A stretch of DNA of 8,200 nucleotides, taken from the NCBI GenBank assembly GCA_036501345.1, contig DASYAN010000293.1, positions 1 to 8,200 on the forward strand. The letters are read 5' to 3'. This document shows, piece after piece, positions 1 to 6,091 of the stretch (the first letter of the stretch is position 1; each line of letters opens with the position of its first letter). The notes beneath the pieces are model-generated. The model saw only the letters and a list, made by a program, of their open reading frames with translations. It searched no databases and was not told the origin of the DNA. The stretch is from DASYAN01 sp036501345. GTDB taxonomy: Bacteria; Chloroflexota; Ktedonobacteria; Ktedonobacterales; Ktedonobacteraceae. Made by a program: the position numbers and the translations under genes.

Positions 1-45
1 AAATTGCTCAGAGTATAGTAAGCTATCTAATGTCGTGCGAGGTTT

Positions 46-621
46 CTATCCTGATGGACTGGCCGTTCGAACGATAAGCGAAAGAATCACTATGAACCAT
101 GCTATGCATCCTAGCGCGAGCCCTATGATAGCTTGCCTACGTCCCATTGTGTTTGGGAGTTGCTTTGCAGCCCTCATACCTGTGAAACCATAGGCGATAG
201 CCAATGTTCCAGTGATGAGTCCAGCAAAGCCAGCCAGCGTGAAAAGTGTGAACACGCTCAAAACGAGTGAGATGAGGCCATTGATTATCGCTCTCTTTGC
301 CTGCAAGTTGCGTGGTTCCTCGTAAGCTTGTGATTGTATGTAGGGATCTTGCGGTGAATAAGAGCCTTGCGGTGAATAGGACATTACTCCTTGTGGCTGC
401 TGCGGTAGAAAAGGGGTCTGTGGGAAATAGGGCATGGCTCCTGAGGGCTCCTGTGGTGGAAAGGGAGTCTGTGGGAAATAGGGAACTATTCCTGCTGACT
501 GCTGTGGTGGATAGGACACTGCCTCGGCAGGCTGTTGTGGTGGATAAGCATCTTGTGGGGAATAGGGAACTGTTCCTGCAGGCTGTTGTGGTGGATAAGC
601 ATCTTGTGGTGGATACATCAT
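46..621 (-). CDS. DUF4190-like membrane protein with Pro/Gln/Tyr-rich N-terminal repeats
   Basis: This is a small membrane protein of unknown function. The C-terminal half has two hydrophobic segments (about residues 117-150 and 168-190, counted from the upstream ATG at 636). Between them is a short polar loop with an IAYG..G...A motif followed by GRRQAIIGLALG, which is the usual layout of DUF4190 proteins. The first 100 residues are a soluble tail of about six 17-residue units rich in Pro, Gln, Tyr and Phe, so the tail probably projects from the membrane. I place the start at 621 because GGAG (631-634 on the minus strand) lies 9 bases before that ATG, whereas the ATG at 636 has no Shine-Dalgarno sequence; the longer form would add five residues. 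The gene stands alone on the minus strand. A TTGACA lies upstream on the minus strand (744-739), but its -10 match is poor. The family call is by motif only. Confidence 0.75.
   Translation of the reverse strand: MMYPPQDAYPPQQPAGTVPYSPQDAYPPQQPAEAVSYPPQQSAGIVPYFPQTPFPPQEPSGAMPYFPQTPFLPQQPQGVMSYSPQGSYSPQDPYIQSQAYEEPRNLQAKRAIINGLISLVLSVFTLFTLAGFAGLITGTLAIAYGFTGMRAAKQLPNTMGRRQAIIGLALGCIAWFIVILSLIVRTASPSG
350..615 (-). repeat. Coding tandem repeat, 51-bp (17-residue) period
   Basis: The repeat encodes the proline-rich tail of the DUF4190-like protein. Bases 528-558 and 579-609 are identical over 31 bases at a 51-bp offset. At the protein level the units read PY[FS]PQxPFPPQxPxGxM with drift, and one unit (around SYPPQQSAGIV) is six residues short. 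The units nearest the N-terminus are the most alike in DNA, so unit gain or loss is probably recent there. Confidence 0.8.
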
Positions 622-1194
622 ACAACTTTTCTCCATACATTTATGCGCGGCAGCAGATCGTGACGCGTAATAGTAATCAGTTTGACAATACTTTAATAGG
701 TAATCAACACTTCTTAGTTAACACAAGCGGCGTCTGTCTGTCAAAGAAATAGGAGACATGTAAGACCTTTATCTCACATCCTCTATAAGGCCTCATCGGG
801 GTAAGAATTGTCTCTGCATTGCAGATCTGGCTGCTTTATTGCCCTTGCTTGCCGCAGGTCGAGGTCTTGCCGGTAGTGATCAAGGCTAGCAATGAAGCTT
901 TATCAACCTCTTTGCATTCATCGGTATACTGTAAATAGAGCGAGTGGCATATCACACACTTCGGCTTTTCTGCCCCATGTAGCGGACATAGACATATTAT
1001 GCCACTCTTCTTTATCCCAGATGAAGCGAAAAACCAACATATCTCGTATCAGTAGTAAGAGCGACATTATTATTTCTTCTCCGATTCAACCAAGACGATT
1101 CCATTCTCCCTGTCGCTCTTCCTCCTCCTTAGCTCTTCTGCGAATTTCACAGAAGAGATGAAGCTTCGCCTTCTTCGATGAAGAATGAAAAAAT
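622..1194. other. Gene-poor stretch with several inverted repeats
   Basis: I see no convincing gene here. An 89-codon plus-strand frame at 892-1161 has low-complexity, unfamily-like protein and no ribosome binding site. The stretch holds a 13-bp palindrome (813-825, TCTGCA-T-TGCAGA) and a 10-bp inverted repeat (942-951 with 998-1007, GAGTGGCATA/TATGCCACTC). A second 10-bp inverted repeat follows (1057-1066 with 1111-1120, AAGAGCGACA/TGTCGCTCTT). There is then an 8-bp hairpin with a 9-base loop (1133-1140 with 1150-1157) and a 6-bp hairpin (1171-1176 with 1180-1185) just before the next promoter. These could be part of a structured RNA, regulator sites or remnants of a mobile element. Nothing seen decides between them. 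Confidence 0.5.
631..634 (-). promoter_or_regulatory. Ribosome binding site deciding the start at 621
   Basis: On the minus strand GGAG sits here, 9 bases before the ATG at 621. It lies inside the longer reading frame that begins at 636, whose own ATG has no Shine-Dalgarno sequence, so the inner ATG is preferred. Confidence 0.55.
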
Positions 1195-1224
1195 TTGACA
1201 AACTTCACTATTATCGTCTATGCT
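1195..1224 (+). promoter_or_regulatory. Predicted sigma-70-type promoter for the nucleotidyltransferase gene
   Basis: A perfect -35 box TTGACA (1195-1200) is followed after 18 bases by TATGCT (1219-1224), a 4 of 6 match to the -10 consensus. Transcription would start near 1231. The ATG at 1220 lies inside this -10 box, so it cannot be the translation start if the promoter is real. This supports starting the protein at 1274 or 1304. Confidence 0.55.
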
Positions 1225-1303
1225 TATCATAGGATGTATCATTTTGCGTTGTATTTCATTGGGCAACATTTATATGTATCAGAGGATAACAGACTGGAGT
1301 AGT

Positions 1304-2470
1304 ATGAATTCCACTCTCAACAATCTTTCAGATTCATGGATTGAGATTGACCAACTCATCAATCAATTGGATATATGGGGCATCACTTATCTGGTGGGTC
1401 TAGATCGTACCGCTGCTTCCTCTAGCTCCCAAATAGAGCAACTATCTTCTGTTGTACTGATACAACGTTTAGCCCAATGCAGTGAATATCCACGAGTACG
1501 TGATGCGAGTATCTCGCTGTTTCTACTACATCCTGAACTTGCTGATGTAGTGCTAGAAGCACTACGAGATAGTAAGCCAAAGATAGCAGAGCAGATTGCA
1601 GTTCTCACTTTGGCTGCACTCTACCTCCAGCGGCTGTGGTCTGTCCGGTTGACACAGACCTTGGGCCACAGGCCCAGTTTTCCTGAGCACAAGTTTGCGT
1701 TTTTGTGGCATGAACGCAATCTACCTCCTCCTGCTTACTGTTATGGCAAATGGGGATTGGTGGCATTGCAAGACGCTGAACAACGTCGTACCAGCCTACC
1801 ACTCACTTTCCTAGGTGATTGGCAGAACCAGATGGATCACCTTTTACAGCAAGAAGCAGCTAAACATCACCAACTAGTAACTCCGCTCTTTATCCCAGAA
1901 GATGAACAATATCGACAGAAGTGTACCATGAGTATGCGACCAAGTGTGGACAAAAGATCAATTGAGTCATTCCTTCAGCAATTGGGACGAACCTTTCGAA
2001 AGTCAGGACGTCTCTATCTGGTAGAAGGTGCAGCCATCGTCCACTCGGGCATACGTCCTGGATTTACTCAGGATATCGACATTCAAGTCAGCGGGGAGAA
2101 CGAAGGTGAACTCATTGTTGCTATTCAACAGCTGATCCAGCGGATGCAGATTAACGTCGAATTTGCATCACCAAAAGATTTCATTCCTCTGCCCTCCCAA
2201 TGGGAGATGCATGCCCAATATGTCGGACGCTATGGTGGAGTTGATGTCTTCTATTTTGACTTTTACAGTATCGCTCTCAGCAAGATAGAACGTGGAAACA
2301 ACCGAGATATTGCAGACGTCAAGCTGCTTGTTGAACGAGGCACCGTCTCTTTGGATGAGCTTGATACAGCATATCAAGAAGTCCTGTCCCAATTGGGGCA
2401 GGGACGATATCCTCGCATCACTCCCCAGCGATTTGCAGAGCGCTACTCGGCTGTACGCGCTTTGTTGTAA
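1304..2470 (+). CDS. Nucleotidyltransferase-fold protein (DUF6036/AbiEii-like C-terminal domain) with unknown N-terminal region
   Basis: Residues below are counted from the in-frame ATG at 1220. The C-terminal part (about 245-416) has the layout of the minimal nucleotidyltransferase fold seen in DUF6036 and AbiEii-type proteins. It shows LYLVEGAAIVHSG (265-277), then TQDIDIQ with the DxD pair at D285/D287, a likely third acidic residue at D342 in GGVDVFYFDF, and SKIERGNNRDIADVKLLVERG at 354-374. The usual glycine pair before the first helix reads EG here, a possible sign of altered activity. The first ~235 residues are mostly helical in appearance and I do not recognise them; an internal ATG at 1928 (MSMRPSV) marks where a separate gene could once have begun. 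I prefer the start at 1304, which has GGAG four bases upstream; 1274 is possible. The family includes toxin components of abortive-infection pairs, but no clear antitoxin partner sits beside it. Confidence 0.72.
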   Translation: MNSTLNNLSDSWIEIDQLINQLDIWGITYLVGLDRTAASSSSQIEQLSSVVLIQRLAQCSEYPRVRDASISLFLLHPELADVVLEALRDSKPKIAEQIAVLTLAALYLQRLWSVRLTQTLGHRPSFPEHKFAFLWHERNLPPPAYCYGKWGLVALQDAEQRRTSLPLTFLGDWQNQMDHLLQQEAAKHHQLVTPLFIPEDEQYRQKCTMSMRPSVDKRSIESFLQQLGRTFRKSGRLYLVEGAAIVHSGIRPGFTQDIDIQVSGENEGELIVAIQQLIQRMQINVEFASPKDFIPLPSQWEMHAQYVGRYGGVDVFYFDFYSIALSKIERGNNRDIADVKLLVERGTVSLDELDTAYQEVLSQLGQGRYPRITPQRFAERYSAVRALL

Positions 2471-2801
2471 CTGCTGTCGTCATAGCTTGCACCTCTACCA
2501 GACTAACATGAACAGTATCAAGCGTATAGTTCGTTTTGCATAATTTATTGACTCCATCTAAAACTTTCTTTGCCATGTCTTCAGGCACAGCAATTTTGAC
2601 AAGCATACAGGCTACCACCGCCCGAGATACCCGTCCTTCGATATGAATGGCTTCGATAGATAACTGATGATGATTGTAGATGGTCATGAAATCCGGTGCG
2701 GGCCTGCGGGTCGATGAGAAGATGTTGACTATGTTCCTCTCTTCACTGCTTCCTTGATGTGCTATCTCAGTCAAGATACCCTCCTTGTTGGCGATCAACA
2801 T
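2418..2801 (-). CDS. Uncharacterised 127-residue protein
   Basis: I do not recognise this family. The protein looks real: it is a balanced mixture with an alternating hydrophobic pattern typical of a small alpha/beta domain. Segments such as SIEAIHIEGRVSRAVVACML and LCKTNYTLDTVHVSLVEVQ could be strands around a helix (EDMAKKVLDGVNKL). It has no signal peptide or membrane span. The ATG at 2801 has no good Shine-Dalgarno sequence but follows a strong predicted promoter by about 25 bases, so a near-leaderless or weakly translated message is possible. Its last 53 bases overlap, tail to tail, the end of the nucleotidyltransferase gene. It is divergent from the small HTH regulator at 2906, which may control it. 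The last ~20 residues are low in complexity and could be a read-on tail. Product unknown. Confidence 0.55.
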   Translation of the reverse strand: MLIANKEGILTEIAHQGSSEERNIVNIFSSTRRPAPDFMTIYNHHQLSIEAIHIEGRVSRAVVACMLVKIAVPEDMAKKVLDGVNKLCKTNYTLDTVHVSLVEVQAMTTAVTTKRVQPSSALQIAGE

Positions 2802-2832
2802 TTATGCGTAGTCATAAAGTTATGCTCTAATA

Positions 2833-2862
2833 ATTTTAGAATTTTATGCTATCTGTTGTCAA
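2833..2862 (-). promoter_or_regulatory. Predicted promoter for the 127-residue protein gene
   Basis: Reading the minus strand, TTGACA (2862-2857) is followed after 18 bases by TAAAAT (2838-2833), a 5 of 6 match to TATAAT, so transcription would start near 2826. The -35 box lies in a dyad TGTTG-T-CAACA (2854-2864). The predicted leader carries the dyad CATAA-AG-TTATG (2813-2824). These are plausible operator positions for the divergent HTH regulator. Confidence 0.55.
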
Positions 2863-2905
2863 CAAGCAAGGGGCTCTACAATGATGTAAAAGCGAGGTTA
2901 ACTGC

Positions 2906-3136
2906 ATGATTCGTCTGAGGGTGAAGGAGGTAGCAAAGGAGAAGGGTTTTAGCATGGGTAAGCTATCAAGGGCTTCTGATGTCTCGTTCACTACGGTAAA
3001 GCGTATGTTTGATGATCCGAACTATAGCGTGACAACCTTTACTCTCGATAAACTTGCGAGAGCTCTCAAAGTTCATCCTGCTGAATTGATAGAGTTCTTC
3101 CCTGATGAAGCTCCGCCTTCTGTTTTACCAGAGTAG
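2906..3136 (+). CDS. Small Cro/C1-type helix-turn-helix regulator
   Basis: This is a 76-residue single-domain DNA-binding protein of the XRE type (HTH_26-like). The helix-turn-helix is at about residues 16-35 (SMGKLSRASDVSFTTVKRMF). It is followed by a third helix with TLDKLARALKVHPAELIEFF, the typical end of the Cro/C1 fold, and a short proline-rich tail. It has no dimerisation or ligand domain, so it is likely a minimal repressor or activator, perhaps working as a dimer. GAGG at 2894-2897, 8 bases before the ATG, supports the start. It is divergent from the 127-residue gene, and the shared spacer holds three TTATGC copies (2802, 2820, 2844) plus two dyads, fitting local or self regulation. 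Such solo regulators often sit beside accessory genes; its target here is inferred from position only. Confidence 0.85.
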   Translation: MIRLRVKEVAKEKGFSMGKLSRASDVSFTTVKRMFDDPNYSVTTFTLDKLARALKVHPAELIEFFPDEAPPSVLPE

Positions 3137-3217
3137 ATGTTTTATCAATTTAGGATGCTACTCTGCTATATGCGGTTTGTTGTAGAGGAACCACAAATGG
3201 ACCTTTATAGTTGCATT

Positions 3218-4336
3218 TCACAGAAATCTGATATTTGTCTTAGAATCCGCAAAGGTACCACGTCTTCTCTTAGAATTAGCTGCTATAACCTCGATTTTCG
3301 GAGGTGAAGACAACTCCATTGGCCTAAGGACTTCAGTCTTATATGTGCAAAACGGAGTTTCTGCGATAACAAAATGCTCAATTTCTTCGATATTCACAAT
3401 CTTCCCTTTAAATTTATCGAGTAGCATTTGTTTAAGTAACGAATAATTAGGTTGAGAGAAGAGCAAAAGTTGATAAGGATTCGTGAAATCTGAAAATTCG
3501 TAAGTACCTGTCGAATCGACACTACACATAGCCTGCTTCATTCTGTGCAGACCCTTCAAACTTTTTGTACCAAAGAAGAGGAAATAATCTGTTGCATTAC
3601 GCTGGTTTCGCATACGAAATGATCGAACATATGTTGCTCCTGCAAGGTGTATAAGCTGGTCTCTATAGAGATCATGCAACTGACGCAAACGTTGTGGTGG
3701 ACTCGTTGCTTCCTTTGCTATTCGTTGCCACTCTTGTGTTCCAAATAGCTCATTATAGTGCTGTTCTTTTGTTGAGTAGTTCGCTGTAAGAAAACGATTA
3801 ATCTCTTCATACATGAATGTAATCAATACTTCGCATTTAGGATGCCTCATTAGTCCTTGAATAATACTGAGGGGGGTATAAGAGTAACCAAAAGGATCTA
3901 TAAAAGCGAATGTTGGAGCCATTGTTAGCTGTCTATCTTCTAAATACTCCAATGTGTCAGTTAATGCATCATTAAACGTTCCTTGAGATACATGATACGA
4001 AGCTTTTTGTGGAAATTCATGCTTTTGTATTCGCTGTTCCAAAAGTTCTCTCAGATGCTTACAACGCTTCTCCTCTTTCTCAATAAAAAGAAATACAACT
4101 TCCTTCTGACGAAGTTGAGCATAATTATGATCAAGAAATGCATCAATGATAATAAGTGGAGAACCAATCTCCCCATCTTTATATTCACCAGGGCCAGCAA
4201 AACCATCAATAACAAGTACTCGTTCATTATATTTTGTCATGATTGGTAGCCATGCCTGAATGTATCTACGGAGAATTTCATGCTTTGCATGTGTGTGGCT
4301 ATCTATCGGCCAGATAACGGATTGGGGAGATGCCAT
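3218..4336 (-). CDS. tcmP: Three-Cys-motif partner protein TcmP
   Basis: This 372-residue protein has the signature layout of TcmP. An N-terminal helix with THAKHEILRRYIQAWLPIM (14-33) is followed by a Rossmann-like motif LVIDGFAGPG (41-50), then KDGEIGSP, and an acidic strand end FLFIEKE (82-88) where a cofactor ribose contact would be expected. A second signature, TFAFIDPFGYSY (142-153), resembles methyltransferase motif IV. The C-terminal ~70 residues (FVIAETPFCTYKTEVLRPME through RRRGTFADS) look like a winged-helix segment. From family knowledge, TcmP proteins are encoded next to a protein with a CxxxCxxC cysteine motif, and that holds here. The biochemical role is unknown; a SAM-dependent methyltransferase-like activity is an inference from the fold. 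GGAG (4342-4345) is 5 bases before the ATG, which fixes the start. The gene follows the radical SAM gene after 232 bases and may share its transcript. Confidence 0.85.
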   Translation of the reverse strand: MASPQSVIWPIDSHTHAKHEILRRYIQAWLPIMTKYNERVLVIDGFAGPGEYKDGEIGSPLIIIDAFLDHNYAQLRQKEVVFLFIEKEEKRCKHLRELLEQRIQKHEFPQKASYHVSQGTFNDALTDTLEYLEDRQLTMAPTFAFIDPFGYSYTPLSIIQGLMRHPKCEVLITFMYEEINRFLTANYSTKEQHYNELFGTQEWQRIAKEATSPPQRLRQLHDLYRDQLIHLAGATYVRSFRMRNQRNATDYFLFFGTKSLKGLHRMKQAMCSVDSTGTYEFSDFTNPYQLLLFSQPNYSLLKQMLLDKFKGKIVNIEEIEHFVIAETPFCTYKTEVLRPMELSSPPKIEVIAANSKRRRGTFADSKTNIRFL

Positions 4337-4568
4337 ATTTTCTCCATCTTTCTCTCATTGGTTTGTTAAGAGCACTAGAAGATATTTTTACAAAGATGAT
4401 AGATCTGTGTGACCAGCACAAGAATTCTATTCTTAATTTACAACACAGGTGAGGATGTCTGGCATAAGAGTAGACTGGCTAGGTGATAACTTCCTCATAA
4501 TAAGTGTACATTATTATCACCTAGTTCGCAAGAGGTAATTTTCTGCAATTTGGGACATGAGGTACGTT
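4337..4568. other. Spacer between the radical SAM and TcmP genes
   Basis: No gene is visible in these 232 bases. The spacer holds the strong hairpin at 4479-4524 and AT-rich sequence on the TcmP side. I did not find a convincing promoter for TcmP on the minus strand, so co-transcription with the radical SAM gene is the simpler view. A 27-codon plus-strand frame at 4455-4538 runs through the hairpin and is probably chance. Confidence 0.5.
4479..4524. repeat. Hairpin between the radical SAM and TcmP genes
   Basis: Perfect 11-bp arms CTAGGTGATAA (4479-4489) and TTATCACCTAG (4514-4524) enclose 24 bases. A nested alternative pairs ATAATAA (4497-4503) with TTATTAT (4511-4517). The outer CTAGGTGA/TCACCTAG part and most of the inner stem could form together. 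No U-run follows on either strand, so it is not a standard terminator. It could act in transcript processing, stability or attenuation between the two genes, or be a protein-binding site. Confidence 0.7.
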
Positions 4569-6056
4569 TTACCCTTGATTAGATAGAATCGGTAGTCTGC
4601 TAGCTCTTACTCGCTCACGGTCACGATAGCTAATGTGACAGGCACAAGGCATACTTTCGATATCGCCAGACTTGAGGAACATGAAGGCTTCAGTAGGATC
4701 AGCTTTGCAGGGTGTTGTCTTCACATGTGACATTCCGTATTGAGTCAGCAAGGTTCTGACCCAGCGATAGAGTTGCTGTTGACGTTCCGTCGAGGGACGA
4801 AACTTATGCGCTTTTACTTCAGACTCCATCTCAGCAAGCAGTGGTGTAACAATCTCGTGAGGAAATGATGCTTTAAGGATTCCTGGCATTTGTGGTGAAA
4901 ACCGTAACAAATCAATTGTCATTCGCTTCAAGCGATAACCGAGAATATCTGCAATCATTTGGAAAAGTTCATGGTAGTGCTTTTCATAGCCTTCGATAGG
5001 TATAATTGGTCCTAACCTGATTGTATGATCCATAAGCCCATGATCAATAGCCCAAGCTAATCCCTTGAGCCGTGCCTCAGGTGATGCTCCTCCGGGCTCA
5101 AATACAGAAGAGATAGCAGGCGCATTCAGACTGATTGCAAAGAGTGCAAGCCGTCCATCAAGTTGGAGGTATGGCTCATAGACTCCTTTAGTTAGGAAGA
5201 AGGCTACGATTCCACGCTCAGTGGAGAGATCGAGGATAGTCTGAACCAGCGATCCATTTCCTTGCACATTAACGAACCAAGGGTCTTCCTCTACTGGACC
5301 ACCCAGTTCTGCCCAATTCACAACACTGCCCCGGGGTAAAACATCTAGTTCAGGTGTACAGTCCTCCAGATTGAGCATTGTTGCCTTCACTCCCATCCCT
5401 TGTAGCCCTCGTAGATAACAGAAACTACACTCGGCTGGGCACACGCCTTGGGCATAGTTCCCTCGGAGAAATCCACGAATTGGAGTAGCTTGCCGCTCTT
5501 CCTCTTTAGAGCGAGTACCTGCAATCCACGTTGTCTTACCACGTTGGTATGCTACAATCGGCGTCCAAGTTCCACATGTTGTACCAGACCCACCTACAAA
5601 AGGTGCAATGAACTGTGGCTTTCCACCTCCACCACGGCGACTGAGAAGAAGGATACGCGTCTTACGCTCCTGTTCTGACATTTCTGGCCAATTTGCTCGG
5701 TGGAGTGCTAGTGCGTTGGCTGCAGTTTTGTTGCGGCTATTTTCATTAATGACGTTGACAGAATCTACGAAATGTTGCAGATGTTCGGCTGCTCCCAGAG
5801 CTTGGTGATGCTCCTCGCTATTATGTGCAGTAATTAGTAGCTTGGGAAGACGATGCGGAGTTATACGCTGACGATTAGCCAACAGACGTGCTGCACGTTC
5901 TCCTGGAATTCCTGATGCGACAGCAACATCTAATGCGAAAACATCAATAAATGATAATTGTTCTAACATTACTGAGGAAGAGCTAGTGGCTGATGAAGAA
6001 GTATCTGAAAGCATCTCGTGTACTACTGAGTCGAACTCACTCTGAATAACAGACAT
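4569..6056 (-). CDS. Radical SAM protein related to the spore photoproduct lyase (SPL) family, partner of TcmP
   Basis: The 495-residue protein carries C206-x3-C210-x2-C213 (VCPAECSFCYLRG), the [4Fe-4S]/SAM-binding motif of radical SAM enzymes. The following core resembles SPL-family proteins. It includes WFVNVQGNGSL, VAFFLTKG, FAISLNAPAISSVFEPGGASPEARL (306-330) and a hydrophobic strand with RLGPIIPIEGY (347-357). The C-terminus adds C450, C471 and C473, which could hold a further metal. The first ~200 residues are not part of the usual domain. They contain a Ser-rich linker (18-29), a possible helical region (38-100) and the segment RGGGGKPQFIAPFVGGSG (141-158), and I do not recognise them. 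AGGGAGGT with GGAGG at 6063-6067, 6 bases from the ATG, makes the start secure. The gene precedes tcmP on the same strand. The substrate is unknown; lesion repair or modification of a nucleic acid is only an inference from the SPL resemblance. Confidence 0.8.
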   Translation of the reverse strand: MSVIQSEFDSVVHEMLSDTSSSATSSSSVMLEQLSFIDVFALDVAVASGIPGERAARLLANRQRITPHRLPKLLITAHNSEEHHQALGAAEHLQHFVDSVNVINENSRNKTAANALALHRANWPEMSEQERKTRILLLSRRGGGGKPQFIAPFVGGSGTTCGTWTPIVAYQRGKTTWIAGTRSKEEERQATPIRGFLRGNYAQGVCPAECSFCYLRGLQGMGVKATMLNLEDCTPELDVLPRGSVVNWAELGGPVEEDPWFVNVQGNGSLVQTILDLSTERGIVAFFLTKGVYEPYLQLDGRLALFAISLNAPAISSVFEPGGASPEARLKGLAWAIDHGLMDHTIRLGPIIPIEGYEKHYHELFQMIADILGYRLKRMTIDLLRFSPQMPGILKASFPHEIVTPLLAEMESEVKAHKFRPSTERQQQLYRWVRTLLTQYGMSHVKTTPCKADPTEAFMFLKSGDIESMPCACHISYRDRERVRASRLPILSNQG

Positions 6057-6062
6057 TACTGA

Positions 6063-6067
6063 CCTCC
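6063..6067 (-). promoter_or_regulatory. Strong ribosome binding site of the radical SAM gene
   Basis: The minus strand reads AAGGGAGGT with GGAGG here, 6 bases before the ATG at 6056. It is among the best Shine-Dalgarno matches in the window and suggests efficient translation of this protein. Confidence 0.8.
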
Positions 6068-6079
6068 CTTGATCAAAAC

Positions 6080-6091
6080 TACTACGTAGTA
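6080..6091. promoter_or_regulatory. 12-bp perfect palindrome, candidate operator
   Basis: TACTACGTAGTA is a perfect palindrome 12 bases upstream of the ribosome binding site of the radical SAM gene, in its predicted leader or promoter. Its position suits a repressor site for the radical SAM/TcmP unit. No matching copy was noticed elsewhere in the window, and the binding protein is unknown. Confidence 0.45.

Noticed and set aside
350..615. CRISPR-like array
   Set aside because: The periodic units are contiguous, degenerate, in frame and encode a proline-rich tail, with no unique spacers.
297..752. 151-codon plus-strand frame opposite the DUF4190-like gene
   Set aside because: It is a shadow of the repeat tail on the other strand; its Val/Asp-rich periodicity comes from the 51-bp repeat and it has no family-like features.
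892..1161. 89-codon plus-strand open frame
   Set aside because: The Ser/Arg-rich protein has no domain-like pattern and no ribosome binding site, and it runs through several inverted repeats, so it is probably non-coding.
1220..1303. Upstream extension of the nucleotidyltransferase frame, resembling a signal or membrane anchor (MLIIGCIILRC)
   Set aside because: The ATG lies in the predicted -10 box and has no Shine-Dalgarno sequence; the short hydrophobic run is probably untranslated promoter DNA.
3137..3217. Bidirectional terminator between the HTH gene and tcmP
   Set aside because: Only 4-5-bp imperfect stems around GGTTTGT/ACAAA and no T-run on either strand.
4455..4538. 27-codon plus-strand frame with AGGTG before the ATG
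   Set aside because: It is too short, its spacing to the Shine-Dalgarno match is too small, and it mostly spells the hairpin at 4479-4524.
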